Source: Microbacterium profundi
GTDB lineage: Bacteria > Actinomycetota > Actinomycetes > Actinomycetales > Microbacteriaceae
DNA length: 64,000 nt
Direction of reading: 5' to 3'
Assembly (NCBI RefSeq): GCF_000763375.1
Contig: NZ_JPSY01000001.1
Location: 1,798,001 to 1,862,000 of the forward strand
Both the position numbers and the translations under genes were made by a program. Shown here piece after piece: positions 26,275-33,225 of the stretch. The notes below the pieces were generated by a model. That model saw only the letters and a program-made list of their open reading frames with translations, did no database searches and was not told where the DNA came from. How positions within the stretch are numbered: the first letter of the stretch is position 1; every line of letters begins with the position of its first letter.

Positions 26275-26738
26275 GTGGTCTCCGAGTCGGATGCCGCGTT
26301 CGCCGGTGCGAATCCCTCAGTCAGATATGCCAGCCGGTGCAGCGTCTCGGCGTTGCGCTGCTGCAGAAGCACATCCGAGATGACGCGGGGGATGGCCTTC
26401 GCCGGTCCGCTGACGGCCTCCTCCTGGATGCGGACCAGGCATCCGCTCCCGAACGGCTTGACGTCGATCATCACGCGAGCTTCGCCGAGCGGCCAGCCAC
26501 GAGCGGTCATCACCATGCGATGAGGAGGATCCCAGGTGACCGCGCTGGTGGTGTCGTCGATCAGGGCGGGCCACACCCCGACCGAGTGGTGCAGCTGCGC
26601 ACCCGGCTGCGGCCACGCGGCGTCGACGTCGCGCATGCGCGATGCGCCGACGACCCAGCTCGGGTAGAGCCAGCCGTCAGCAAGCACGCGGAAGACCGCA
26701 TCGGGCGGACAGTTCATCCTTCGGACGTTTCTCGACAT
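26271..26738 (-). CDS. SRPBCC (polyketide cyclase/START-like) protein
   Basis: This 155-residue protein has the SRPBCC helix-grip pattern: [20 protein letters not shown] at the start, central strands, and a long C-terminal helix ([20 protein letters not shown]). Such proteins bind a hydrophobic ligand in a deep pocket. GGGAG lies six bases before the ATG at 26738, better than the GTG two codons upstream. Translational overlap with the FAD oxidoreductase suggests the pair handles the same small molecule. Confidence 0.82.
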   Translation of the reverse strand: MSRNVRRMNCPPDAVFRVLADGWLYPSWVVGASRMRDVDAAWPQPGAQLHHSVGVWPALIDDTTSAVTWDPPHRMVMTARGWPLGEARVMIDVKPFGSGCLVRIQEEAVSGPAKAIPRVISDVLLQQRNAETLHRLAYLTEGFAPANAASDSETT

Positions 26739-26814
26739 GCGCACTCCCAGGATCGCCTGCGACCAGTCTGCGTCATCGGATCCTCCGCTCGACCGGCCTT
26801 GACAAGCACCCGGT

Positions 26815-27393
26815 CTACTCGGCTGCCTTCGCCGCTGCTTTCATCGCCTTCTTGTGCTCGCGCACCTTCGTCAGAGAGTCAGGCGAGACGATGTCGGCGA
26901 CACTACGGTAAGAGCCGTCCTCACCGTACGGAGCAGATGCCTCGCGCCAGCCGGCGCCGGTGAACCCGTACTGCTTGCCGAGCAGCGCGAGGAAGATCCT
27001 CGCCTTCTGCTCGCCGAAGCCAGGCAGCTTCTTCAGGCGGCGCAGCACCTCCGCACCGTCAGGGTCGTCGCGGGTCCACAGTGCTGCGGCATCCCCGCCC
27101 CAGGCGTCGACGAGTTCCTGGCACAGCGTCTGCACGCGAGTCGCCATCGAGCCGGGGAACCGGTGCACGGCGGGCGTCTGCTTGAACGCCTCGAGGAACG
27201 CTTCGGGATCCATGGCGGCGATGGCGGCGGCATCCACTGATCCGGTGCGCTGCTCGATCTTGAACGGGCCGGCGAACGCGGTCTCCATCGGCACCTGCTG
27301 GTCGAGAAGCATCCCGACGAGCAGGGCGAGGGGATTGTCGGTGAGCAGTTCGTCGGCGGCCGGGTCGCCGGTGATGTGCAGAGCCATGTCCAT
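26815..27393 (-). CDS. HhH-GPD-type base excision repair protein (intact copy)
   Basis: This 192-residue protein resembles small HhH-GPD-fold proteins related to DNA glycosylases. The helix-hairpin-helix is RRLKKLPGFGEQKARIFLALLG (about residues 118-140). The N-terminal block MALHITGDPAADELLTDNPL is the part repeated, truncated, at three places downstream. The ATG at 27393 (reading MDMALH) or 27387 is the start; longer frames upstream are not conserved-looking. No obvious catalytic Lys is placed after the hairpin, so base release is inferred from family only. The first of three toxin-antitoxin operons begins 115 bp away, divergent. Confidence 0.85.
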   Translation of the reverse strand: MDMALHITGDPAADELLTDNPLALLVGMLLDQQVPMETAFAGPFKIEQRTGSVDAAAIAAMDPEAFLEAFKQTPAVHRFPGSMATRVQTLCQELVDAWGGDAAALWTRDDPDGAEVLRRLKKLPGFGEQKARIFLALLGKQYGFTGAGWREASAPYGEDGSYRSVADIVSPDSLTKVREHKKAMKAAAKAAE

Positions 27394-27494
27394 AGTCTCT
27401 CGCATCGACGCTGGATGGAACAGCCTCGCGAGTGGGCTGGTCTCCGGAGACGGAGATTGCATGACAGGGCCCTTGCCCGGAATCCATGGGCGCG

Positions 27495-27509
27495 ATATCA
27501 TCATGATAT
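27495..27509. promoter_or_regulatory. operator overlapping the HTH-MntA start codon
   Basis: ATATCATCATGATAT is a perfect inverted repeat (7-bp arms, 1-base centre) whose last two bases are part of the ATG at 27508. Binding of the HTH domain of the antitoxin here would block both transcription and start-codon access. Confidence 0.65.
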
Positions 27510-27951
27510 GAGTGAAACGTTGCGCGAGTTGCGCGAACGGGCTGGACTCAGCCAATCGCAGCTCGCGAGGCGCAGCGGTGTTGCGCAGCCAAACGTCGCC
27601 GCTTATGAGTCTGGGCGGCGGAATCCGTCGGCGGCGATGCTCGGTAGGTTGCGCTCGGCGATGCGCCCCTTGCCTCACGAGGCGCTCGAACAGCATCGTG
27701 ACGAACTCAAGGAGCTCGCTGCGGACTACGGGCTGAACAACGTGCGCGTGTTCGGCTCAGCCGGGCAGGGCACGGACACAACGCAGAGCGACCTCGATAT
27801 CCTTGTCGCCCGCTCACCGGACGTCGGATTGCTGACGATCGCCGAGTTCGCCTTCGCAGCCGAACAGCTGCTCGGGGTTCCGGTCGACGTGGTCACAGAC
27901 GGAGGGCTCCCCGCTGATCATCCGATCCTCCGGTCAGCGGTGGCCGCGTGA
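27508..27951 (+). CDS. mntA: HTH-fused MntA-type nucleotidyltransferase antitoxin
   Basis: This 147-residue protein joins an XRE helix-turn-helix (LRERAGLSQSQLARRSGVAQ, residues about 7-55) to a minimal nucleotidyltransferase domain with the motif GSAGQGTDTTQSDLDILV (about 87-104). MntA antitoxins modify a Tyr of their HEPN partner with AMP and so switch it off. The GTGA overlap with the next gene couples both. No ribosome binding site precedes the ATG at 27508; the mRNA may be leaderless, or the inverted repeat at the start codon may serve control. It forms the first toxin-antitoxin module of the array. Confidence 0.85.
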   Translation: MSETLRELRERAGLSQSQLARRSGVAQPNVAAYESGRRNPSAAMLGRLRSAMRPLPHEALEQHRDELKELAADYGLNNVRVFGSAGQGTDTTQSDLDILVARSPDVGLLTIAEFAFAAEQLLGVPVDVVTDGGLPADHPILRSAVAA

Positions 27952-28298
27952 ACGATAAGGACGAACGGTCGCTGCGCGAGATCGTGCGGTTGTGCGACGA
28001 CGGCACGCGACTCGCCGGTCGAGGCCACGAGTGGTACGTCTCGGACGATCTCAATACACCGGGACTTGCGGCCGAATCGATCATCATCAAGATCGGTGAG
28101 AACGTCGCGCGGCTGAGCGATGAAACGATCGTCGCGAACCCGCAGGTGCCCTGGTCGAGCATCAAGCGCATGCGCGATCGGCTCGCACATCACTACGAGG
28201 CGACCGATTACGACGCGGTGTGGGCCACCATCAACGTCGATCTTCCCCGCGTGCGTGCAGCGATCGCATCGCTCCTCGTAGAAGCGACCGATGATTGA
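27948..28298 (+). CDS. hepT: HepT-type HEPN toxin
   Basis: This 116-residue protein is a HEPN (DUF86/HepT) domain. The RNase motif Rx4HxY is present as RDRLAHHY (residues about 75-82), where the Tyr is the residue AMPylated by MntA in studied systems. HepT cuts RNA when free. It starts at GTG 27948, inside the mntA stop. About 30 bp after its stop lies the first truncated HhH-GPD copy. Confidence 0.87.
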   Translation: MNDKDERSLREIVRLCDDGTRLAGRGHEWYVSDDLNTPGLAAESIIIKIGENVARLSDETIVANPQVPWSSIKRMRDRLAHHYEATDYDAVWATINVDLPRVRAAIASLLVEATDD

Positions 28299-28326
28299 CC
28301 ACAGATCTGCATCACTGGACGAACCC

Positions 28327-28434
28327 CATGGTCAGCGAACCTGCTGGTCGAGAAGCATCCCGACCAGCAGCGCGAGCGGGTTGTTCGTGAGCAGGGTGTC
28401 GGCGGCGGTGTCTCCGGTGATGTGAAGGGCCATG
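28327..28434 (-). pseudogene. truncated HhH-GPD 5' fragment, copy 1
   Basis: Read on the minus strand, this is ATG plus 32 codons that match the start of the intact HhH-GPD gene (MALHITGDTAADTLLTNNPL, then LLVGMLLDQQVR), followed at once by TGA. Nucleotide identity to the intact gene is about 85 percent, to copy 2 about 93 percent. The 3' side ends in GTTCGCTGACCATG, shared exactly with copies 2 and 3, after which similarity stops. The 33-residue frame is open but too short to fold as a glycosylase. It separates the mntA-hepT module from the second vapBC. Confidence 0.85.
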
Positions 28435-28561
28435 GTTTCATGGTGCCACCTTGTGGCGCTGAAAACATACAGGAGGCCATCCGCTTGTGGACCAGCGTTG
28501 CGCTTCGGTGAGGCGTTCACGACCATGTGAAGGCCGATGACTGCTCAAGGGCGTCGGTATG

Positions 28562-28573
28562 CTTGCATGCAAG
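28562..28573. promoter_or_regulatory. palindromic operator upstream of the second vapB
   Basis: CTTGCATGCAAG is a perfect 12-bp palindrome, 24 bases before the antitoxin ATG. Related TGCAT words continue towards the start (ATGCATATGACG), as in operators bound by several RHH dimers. Confidence 0.55.
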
Positions 28574-28597
28574 ATGCATATGACGTATGTTGATTGC

Positions 28598-28822
28598 ATG
28601 ACGACGATCCAGGTTCGCAATGTCTCCGATGAGACGAGCCGAGCGCTCAAGGCGAAGGCCGCGCTCGAGGGTCGCTCGCTGAGCGACTACCTGCTGCGTG
28701 AGCTCGATCGTCTCGCGACGCGTCCGAGTCGAGCCGAACTGCTGGACCGGATCGCGAGCCGTGACGTCGCCTCGCTCGAACCGGCGGCGCTGGTGCTCGC
28801 AGAGCAGCGGCCGGGTCGATGA
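28598..28822 (+). CDS. vapB: Arc/RHH antitoxin of the second VapBC pair
   Basis: This 74-residue protein has a ribbon-helix-helix (TTIQVRNVSDETSRALKAKA and LEGRSLSDYLLRELDRLA), followed by a C-terminal tail that should bind the toxin. It starts at ATG 28598; the frame upstream has no family resemblance. It overlaps vapC by ATGA. The pair lies between HhH-GPD fragments 1 and 2. Confidence 0.83.
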   Translation: MTTIQVRNVSDETSRALKAKAALEGRSLSDYLLRELDRLATRPSRAELLDRIASRDVASLEPAALVLAEQRPGR

Positions 28823-29202
28823 CACTGGTCGTCGACGCATCTGCGGTCGCCGAGATCCTGTTCGGAACCGAAGCCGGTCGGCGGGCCGCCCTGCTGATCG
28901 ACGGGCACGAACTGCTCGCGCCGCAGCATCTCACGACTGAAGTCGCCTCCGTGGTCCGCGGATGGTCCCTCAGTCAGCAGATCACCGATGAGCAGGCGTC
29001 GCGCGCGTTCCGTGAGTTCGACGCGCTCGGCGTCGAGCAGGTGCCGATGATGTCCATGTTGTCCGCTGTGTACGCGTTGCGGCACAACATCAGCGCCTAT
29101 GACGCCATGTATGTCGTGCTCGCCCGTGCGGCACGGTGCTCGCTGCTGACTCTCGATGCCCGGCTCGCGGCATCCGCTCCGGATTGTGCCCTGCTGCCGT
29201 AA
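28819..29202 (+). CDS. vapC: PIN-domain toxin of the second VapBC pair
   Basis: This 127-residue PIN protein has the acidic set Asp (TLVVDASAVAEIL), Glu (LTTEVASVVRGW), Asp (AYDAMYVVLA) and Asp (LTLDARLA), as expected for a Mg2+-dependent ribonuclease. It is not closely similar to the VapC at 20888, so the two pairs are not a recent duplication. It starts at ATG 28819 within the vapB stop. Confidence 0.88.
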   Translation: MTLVVDASAVAEILFGTEAGRRAALLIDGHELLAPQHLTTEVASVVRGWSLSQQITDEQASRAFREFDALGVEQVPMMSMLSAVYALRHNISAYDAMYVVLARAARCSLLTLDARLAASAPDCALLP

Positions 29203-29263
29203 TTTTCGCGCGGGCGAATGAGGGGCCACTCGGCCGTCACTTCCCACCGGTACTCGTTCACTA

Positions 29264-29371
29264 CATGGTCAGCGAACCTGTTGGTCGAGGAGCATCCCCA
29301 CCAGCAGAGCGAGCGGGTTCTCCGTCAGCAGGGTGTCGGCGGCGGTGTCTCCGGTGATGTGAAGGGCCATG
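29264..29371 (-). pseudogene. truncated HhH-GPD 5' fragment, copy 2
   Basis: This has the same structure as copy 1: MALHITGDTAADTLLTENPL, then LLVGMLLDQQVR and TGA, ending in the same GTTCGCTGACCATG edge. It differs from copy 1 at 7 of 107 positions; five changes are silent and two lie in one codon (Asn to Glu). The Nudix reading frame on the same strand runs into it without a stop, so the two are fused in one open frame. Confidence 0.85.
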
Positions 29372-29804
29372 CATCCAGTGTGGCACCAGGCGGGCGCGGA
29401 ATCGGCTCGAAGACCGAGTGGAACCGGCGTCCGGGGAACACCTCCAGCGATCAGATCGCTTAAAAGAGATGAGAGGTCTCGAGGGGAAAACAGGTCCGGT
29501 CCGCTGTATGCGGCGCTGTCCGAGAGCGCCCACCAACGCATGACATCGATGCCTTCGGCAGCGATGTCATCATCGGGCAAGAGGCCACGAGGATCGAAGT
29601 GAGCGGTGCGCACGAGGACGTAGTCGTTGAGGATTCCGATCTTCCCGTCAGGATCCGCAGTGACGACTTCCTGACGCCAGACGTAAGGCGGGTCGGTGTT
29701 CACGGTGAGGCCGGCCTCTTCGAGCAACTCTCGACGCAATGCCAAAACCGGCAGAGCAACACGTTTTCCTGACCGTCGAGAATGATCGCCCTCACCGCAT
29801 GCCT

Positions 29805-31068
29805 GGCAAATTCATATGGTGGGAGCAACGCTCTGATGAAGGAGCGTTTCATGGTCAAGTTGTTTCCGCCTGGTACTCGTACTGCGTTCGTTGATTTGGT
29901 GTGCGCTGGCGCGACGACGGTGAGTGCTGCGGCGAGTGTCGGCGCGGGGACTGCGTCGGCATCGCGGTGGTGGGCCCAGTCTGGGGGCATGACGATCGAT
30001 AGAGGCGCGACGGGTGGTCTTGCTGATCCGGTGCCGGACGTGATGCCGATCAGTGAGCGGATGCTGACAGCGCACGAGCGAGGGATGATTCAGATGGGCC
30101 GACGTGCGGGCATGAGTTATGCCCGCATCGGGGCGGAAATCGGTCGGGATAAGTCCGTGATCTGGCGGGAGGTGAAGCGCAATACGAGCCCGGACGGGGT
30201 GTATTACGCGTCTGTCGCGCACACGAGAGCGCACCAGGCCAGGCGGCGTCCGAAGCCGTTCGCGCTGATCGAGAACGAGGCGCTGTGCCGGTTGATCGAG
30301 GTGTGGATGGATGAGGGGTGGAGCCCGGCGCTGATCTCAGCAATGTTGGAGTTCTACTTCCCGGATGATCGGACTATGCAGGTGAGTCACGAGACGATCT
30401 ACCAGGCCCTCTACGTCCAGACCCGCGGAAAGCTGCGGGCAGATCTGGCGCAGAAGCTCTCCCTGAAACGGAACAAGCGTGTTGCCCACACATCCGATCG
30501 GCGCAAGAACAGCCCCTACAAGGAAGCGTTCAAGATCAGTGACCGGCCGGCCGAGGTCGAGAACCGGGCTGTTCCGGGACATTGGGAAGGAGACCTCATC
30601 ATCGGGTGTGATGGGACTGCGATCGGCACTCTCGTCGAGCGCGCGACGCGCTTCACGATCCTGCTCCACCTCCCCGGAGATCACACCGCCGATACCGTCG
30701 CTGCGGCGATGATCCGAGAGATGGGCGACCTGCCCGAGCATCTGCGCCGCTCGATCACCTGGGATCGCGGAACGGAACTGGCCGAGTACGCCCAGATCCA
30801 GACCGCGTTGGACACGACGCTCTACTTCTGCGACCCGCACTCGCCCTGGCAACGCGGGACCAACGAGAACACCAACCGGCTGCTGCGGTTCTGGTTCGAG
30901 AAGGGCTCAGACCTCTCCGCCCATACCCCCGAAGACCTCCGCCGAGTCGCTGCGACACTGAACCGTCGCCCCCGCCCGACCCTTGAGCTTCAGACCCCAG
31001 CCAACCGACTCAACGAGCTACTACTCGCCGCGTGAACCCCGGCGTTGCTCCCACCACTTGACATTGCC
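29805..31068 (+). mobile_element. complete IS30-family insertion sequence
   Basis: The element is 1264 bp. Imperfect 27-bp terminal inverted repeats (29805-29831 and 31042-31068; 23 of 27 match, sharing TGGTGGGAGCAACGC) flank a single transposase gene. The 3-bp sequence CCT is repeated at 29802-29804 and 31069-31071, a normal target duplication for this family. Joining the flanks restores the Nudix reading frame. A 41-bp scar of the same terminus lies at 6992-7032. Confidence 0.93.
29851..31035 (+). CDS. IS30-family transposase
   Basis: This 394-residue protein has an N-terminal helix-turn-helix region (SYARIGAEIGRDKSVIWREV, the IS30 DNA-binding domain) and an rve-type catalytic core. The DDE residues are Asp in GHWEGDLIIG, Asp in TWDRGTEL and Glu in QRGTNENTNRLLR. 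All are present, so the enzyme may be active. AAGGAG lies seven bases before the ATG at 29851; an ATG at 29836 lacks such a site. Confidence 0.93.
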   Translation: MVKLFPPGTRTAFVDLVCAGATTVSAAASVGAGTASASRWWAQSGGMTIDRGATGGLADPVPDVMPISERMLTAHERGMIQMGRRAGMSYARIGAEIGRDKSVIWREVKRNTSPDGVYYASVAHTRAHQARRRPKPFALIENEALCRLIEVWMDEGWSPALISAMLEFYFPDDRTMQVSHETIYQALYVQTRGKLRADLAQKLSLKRNKRVAHTSDRRKNSPYKEAFKISDRPAEVENRAVPGHWEGDLIIGCDGTAIGTLVERATRFTILLHLPGDHTADTVAAAMIREMGDLPEHLRRSITWDRGTELAEYAQIQTALDTTLYFCDPHSPWQRGTNENTNRLLRFWFEKGSDLSAHTPEDLRRVAATLNRRPRPTLELQTPANRLNELLLAA

Positions 31069-31115
31069 CCTGAATGGCTTGGTCGTATCCTCATTCATGC
31101 CTTGATGGTAGATGT

Positions 31116-31373
31116 TCACCGGTAGACCTCCCTCCGGTGCGCGACGCGCAGGATAAGGATCACGAGCTCGTCGTCGTGGAGGTCGTAGACGGCCCGGTAG
31201 TCGCCGACACGGATCCGCATCTCGCCGTCGCCGCCGACCAGCACGATGGCCCCTTCCGGGCGGGGGTCTGCGGCAAGTTCCTCGATAGCCTGCTTGATGC
31301 GTTCGGCATCCCGCGGATGGATACGGCGGAACGCCTTGGCCGCAGCGCGGCTGTATGTGATCTGGTAGGACAA
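31116..31373 (-). CDS. RelE/ParE-superfamily toxin
   Basis: This 85-residue protein has the RelE/ParE fold: YQITYSRAAAKAFRRIHPRD, then RIRVGDYRAVYDLHDDELVI and a basic C-terminus (ILRVAHRREVYR). The Arg/Tyr/His residues fit an mRNA-cleaving RelE-type toxin, but gyrase inhibition (ParE) cannot be excluded. It lies 18 bp after the antitoxin stop on the same strand. Its end is 18 bp from the start of the broken Nudix gene, which is read the same way. Confidence 0.87.
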   Translation of the reverse strand: MSYQITYSRAAAKAFRRIHPRDAERIKQAIEELAADPRPEGAIVLVGGDGEMRIRVGDYRAVYDLHDDELVILILRVAHRREVYR

Positions 31374-31391
31374 GCGTGGGGTCTGACGGCC

Positions 31392-31640
31392 TCAGAGCCC
31401 GAGTTCGGCCATCAGCTCCTCGTGGGAGATGCGGGGCTCGGTCTCCGCGCGAGCCTCCCGTGCTGCGTAGGTGTCGGCCTGGTCCTCGAGCGCTTCGAGC
31501 GCGCGGTCGAAGAACTCAGGAGAGACGACGATGGCGCGGCGACCCGCTCCGCGCGAGGTGATCTCGACTGGTTCGCGCTGCGCCTGTGCGATGAGGTCGC
31601 TCTGACGCGCGCGGAACTGGGAAAGGGTGACGGAGATCAT
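31392..31640 (-). CDS. Phd/YefM-type antitoxin
   Basis: This 82-residue protein has the Phd/YefM DNA-binding fold at the N-terminus (MISVTLSQFRARQSDLIAQA, EPVEITSRGAGRRAIVVSPE) and a C-terminal acidic helix (EARAETEPRISHEELMAELG) that should neutralise the toxin. The ATG at 31640 gives the normal family start; the frame extends 14 codons further but without family resemblance. A palindrome ten bases upstream is the likely site of self-repression. Confidence 0.85.
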   Translation of the reverse strand: MISVTLSQFRARQSDLIAQAQREPVEITSRGAGRRAIVVSPEFFDRALEALEDQADTYAAREARAETEPRISHEELMAELGL

Positions 31641-31649
31641 ACACCAATC

Positions 31650-31662
31650 GTACAACTTGTAC
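31650..31662. promoter_or_regulatory. operator upstream of the Phd/ParE operon
   Basis: GTACAACTTGTAC is a perfect inverted repeat (6-bp arms, 1-base centre) ten bases upstream of the antitoxin ATG. A further GTAC occurs at about 31677. This fits the TGTAC-type sites bound by Phd/YefM complexes. Confidence 0.6.
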
Positions 31663-31681
31663 AAGATGACCACAATGTACA

Positions 31682-31735
31682 CATGGTCAGCGAACGTGCT
31701 GGTCGGGGAGCATCCCGACCAGCAGGGCGAAGTGG
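31682..31735 (-). pseudogene. truncated HhH-GPD fragment, copy 3 (remnant)
   Basis: About 54 bp match the downstream end of fragments 1 and 2: read on the minus strand FALLVGMLPDQHVR then TGA, with the same GTTCGCTGACCATG edge (31682-31695). Two residues differ (Leu to Pro, Gln to His) and the ATG-proximal half is lost, so this is the most decayed copy. It closes the array on the hemA side. Confidence 0.75.
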
Positions 31736-31840
31736 GGCCTCACGCGTGCAGTCTCGTCGGAGATGTGCGCTTCGCGCGGAGGAATCACGCCAGATCGCTC
31801 CGAAGAAGGTGCACTTCTCCGAGGAAAGCGTCGCCGCCGG

Positions 31841-33142
31841 TCAGGCGGACTCGGCCGCCGGAGCGTCCGCGGCGATGTCGGCACTGATGCCGTACAGCGT
31901 CTCGAGCGCAGCGGCGAACTCGTCGCCTCGTCCCTGAGCCGCGAGCTCGTGCGCCCGCGTGGTCGGGGTGTGCGTGAGCACGCCGGCGAGGTGGCGCATG
32001 GCCTGCTCGACCCTGCCTCCATCGTCGCCGCGCGCGCGAGACCGCTCGATCTCGGCTTCCATCAGCGAGAGGATGTGGGTGCGGAACGCCACGACCGACG
32101 GCGTCACGCTCTGCTGCGCACCGACCACGTGGAACGTGTCTGCGGCTTCTCGGACCACGGTGCGCGCGGCATCCGTCGCCTGCAGTTCTTCCAGCGGGGC
32201 GTGCAGACGGATCGTCTCGAGGTCGAGCAGCGCGACACCCTCGAGGCTCGCGATGTCGGGGTCGACATTGCGCGGCATGCCCAGGTCGATCACGAGCTGC
32301 GAGGTCTGCTGGCCCATCGGGCAGCCGGCGGACGCGTCGCCTGTCTGACCCTGCAGCTGCGCCCGGCCGAGCACGGGCTCGGTCGCGGTGGTGCAGGTGA
32401 TGAGCAGGCTGGATGCCGTCGCGATGCGCGCGTAATCGGCTTCGGAGACCGCGGTGATGTCGTGCTTCTTGGCGAAGAGCTCCGCGCGGCCGGAGGGCGA
32501 GTACACCGAGATGTTCGTCGCGCCGCGCTCACGGAGCGTCGCGAGCGTCACCGCGGCGTACGCACCCGTTCCCACGAGGAGCACGCGCTCGGCCGACCAG
32601 TCGGCGATGCGGCTGTCGGCCAGTTCGAGCGCGAGGCGCACCAGCGACCGCCCGGCGCGTCCGAGTGCGGTGACGTTCTTGACCTTGCGCTGCGCTTGGC
32701 TGGCTCGCTGGAAGAGCCGCTCGAGTTCGGGGGAGGTCGTGCCGTGCTTGCGGGCCGTGGTGAGAGCGCGGCGCACCTGGCCGGCGATCTCGCCTTCACC
32801 CGAGACGACGGATTCCAGACCGGATGCCACTGCGAACAGGTGCTCGGCGACCCGGCGGCCGGAGTGCACGGCGTAGGCCCCGTCGAGTTCCTCGGCGGGG
32901 ATGCCCGCCGACTGCTCGATCGCCTCGAGCACCGCCTCGACGCCGACGGCACCGGCTGCGGTCACCGGTTCGTCGACCTCGACGTACGCCTCGAAGCGGT
33001 TGCACGTCGAAACGACGACTGCACCCTGCACGCACGGAGCGAGGCGCAGAAGGTTCGGCGCGACGTCGTCGGGGGTGCGGCTCAGTCGTTCGAGCATTTC
33101 GAAAGAGGCGGTCTTGTGGTTCGCCGTCACACACAGCAGCAC
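31841..33142 (-). CDS. hemA: glutamyl-tRNA reductase
   Basis: This 433-residue enzyme reduces glutamyl-tRNA with NADPH to glutamate-1-semialdehyde, the first committed step of heme formation. The catalytic Cys is in VVSTCNRFE (residue 47). GLESVVSGEGEIAGQVRRA follows, then an NADPH-binding Rossmann domain (RVLLVGTGAYAAVTLATLRE) and a C-terminal helical dimerisation domain. A loop with CPMGQQ replaces the more usual sequence before VIDLGMPRNVDP. The start is GTG at 33142. It is divergent from hemE, with 83 bp between. Confidence 0.95.
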   Translation of the reverse strand: MLLCVTANHKTASFEMLERLSRTPDDVAPNLLRLAPCVQGAVVVSTCNRFEAYVEVDEPVTAAGAVGVEAVLEAIEQSAGIPAEELDGAYAVHSGRRVAEHLFAVASGLESVVSGEGEIAGQVRRALTTARKHGTTSPELERLFQRASQAQRKVKNVTALGRAGRSLVRLALELADSRIADWSAERVLLVGTGAYAAVTLATLRERGATNISVYSPSGRAELFAKKHDITAVSEADYARIATASSLLITCTTATEPVLGRAQLQGQTGDASAGCPMGQQTSQLVIDLGMPRNVDPDIASLEGVALLDLETIRLHAPLEELQATDAARTVVREAADTFHVVGAQQSVTPSVVAFRTHILSLMEAEIERSRARGDDGGRVEQAMRHLAGVLTHTPTTRAHELAAQGRGDEFAAALETLYGISADIAADAPAAESA

Positions 33143-33225
33143 AGGTACATCCTACGCAACCTTTCGGAGTGCCTCCTGGATGCGGACACCGGGCACCCAT
33201 AGAGACCGGATGGGAAGATGGATGC

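Larger units (their letters stand above)
29372..31098 (-). pseudogene. Nudix hydrolase gene broken by an internal deletion and an IS30 insertion
   Basis: The start of the gene lies to the right of the IS element: ATG at 31098 reads MNEDTTKPFR up to 31069. Across the element, after removing one CCT repeat, it continues as HAVRAIILDGQENVLLCRF. The frame then shifts and about 25-30 residues, including the first half of the Nudix box, are missing. It resumes at about 29745 with ALRRELLEEAGLTV, the second half of the box. The C-terminal part runs on into HhH-GPD fragment 2. Nudix enzymes hydrolyse nucleoside diphosphate derivatives; this copy should be inactive. Confidence 0.8.

Noticed and set aside
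27387..31735. Reading the toxin-antitoxin array as an integron cassette array
   Set aside because: The repeats are protein-coding gene ends, not attC-like sites, and no integron integrase is seen in the window.
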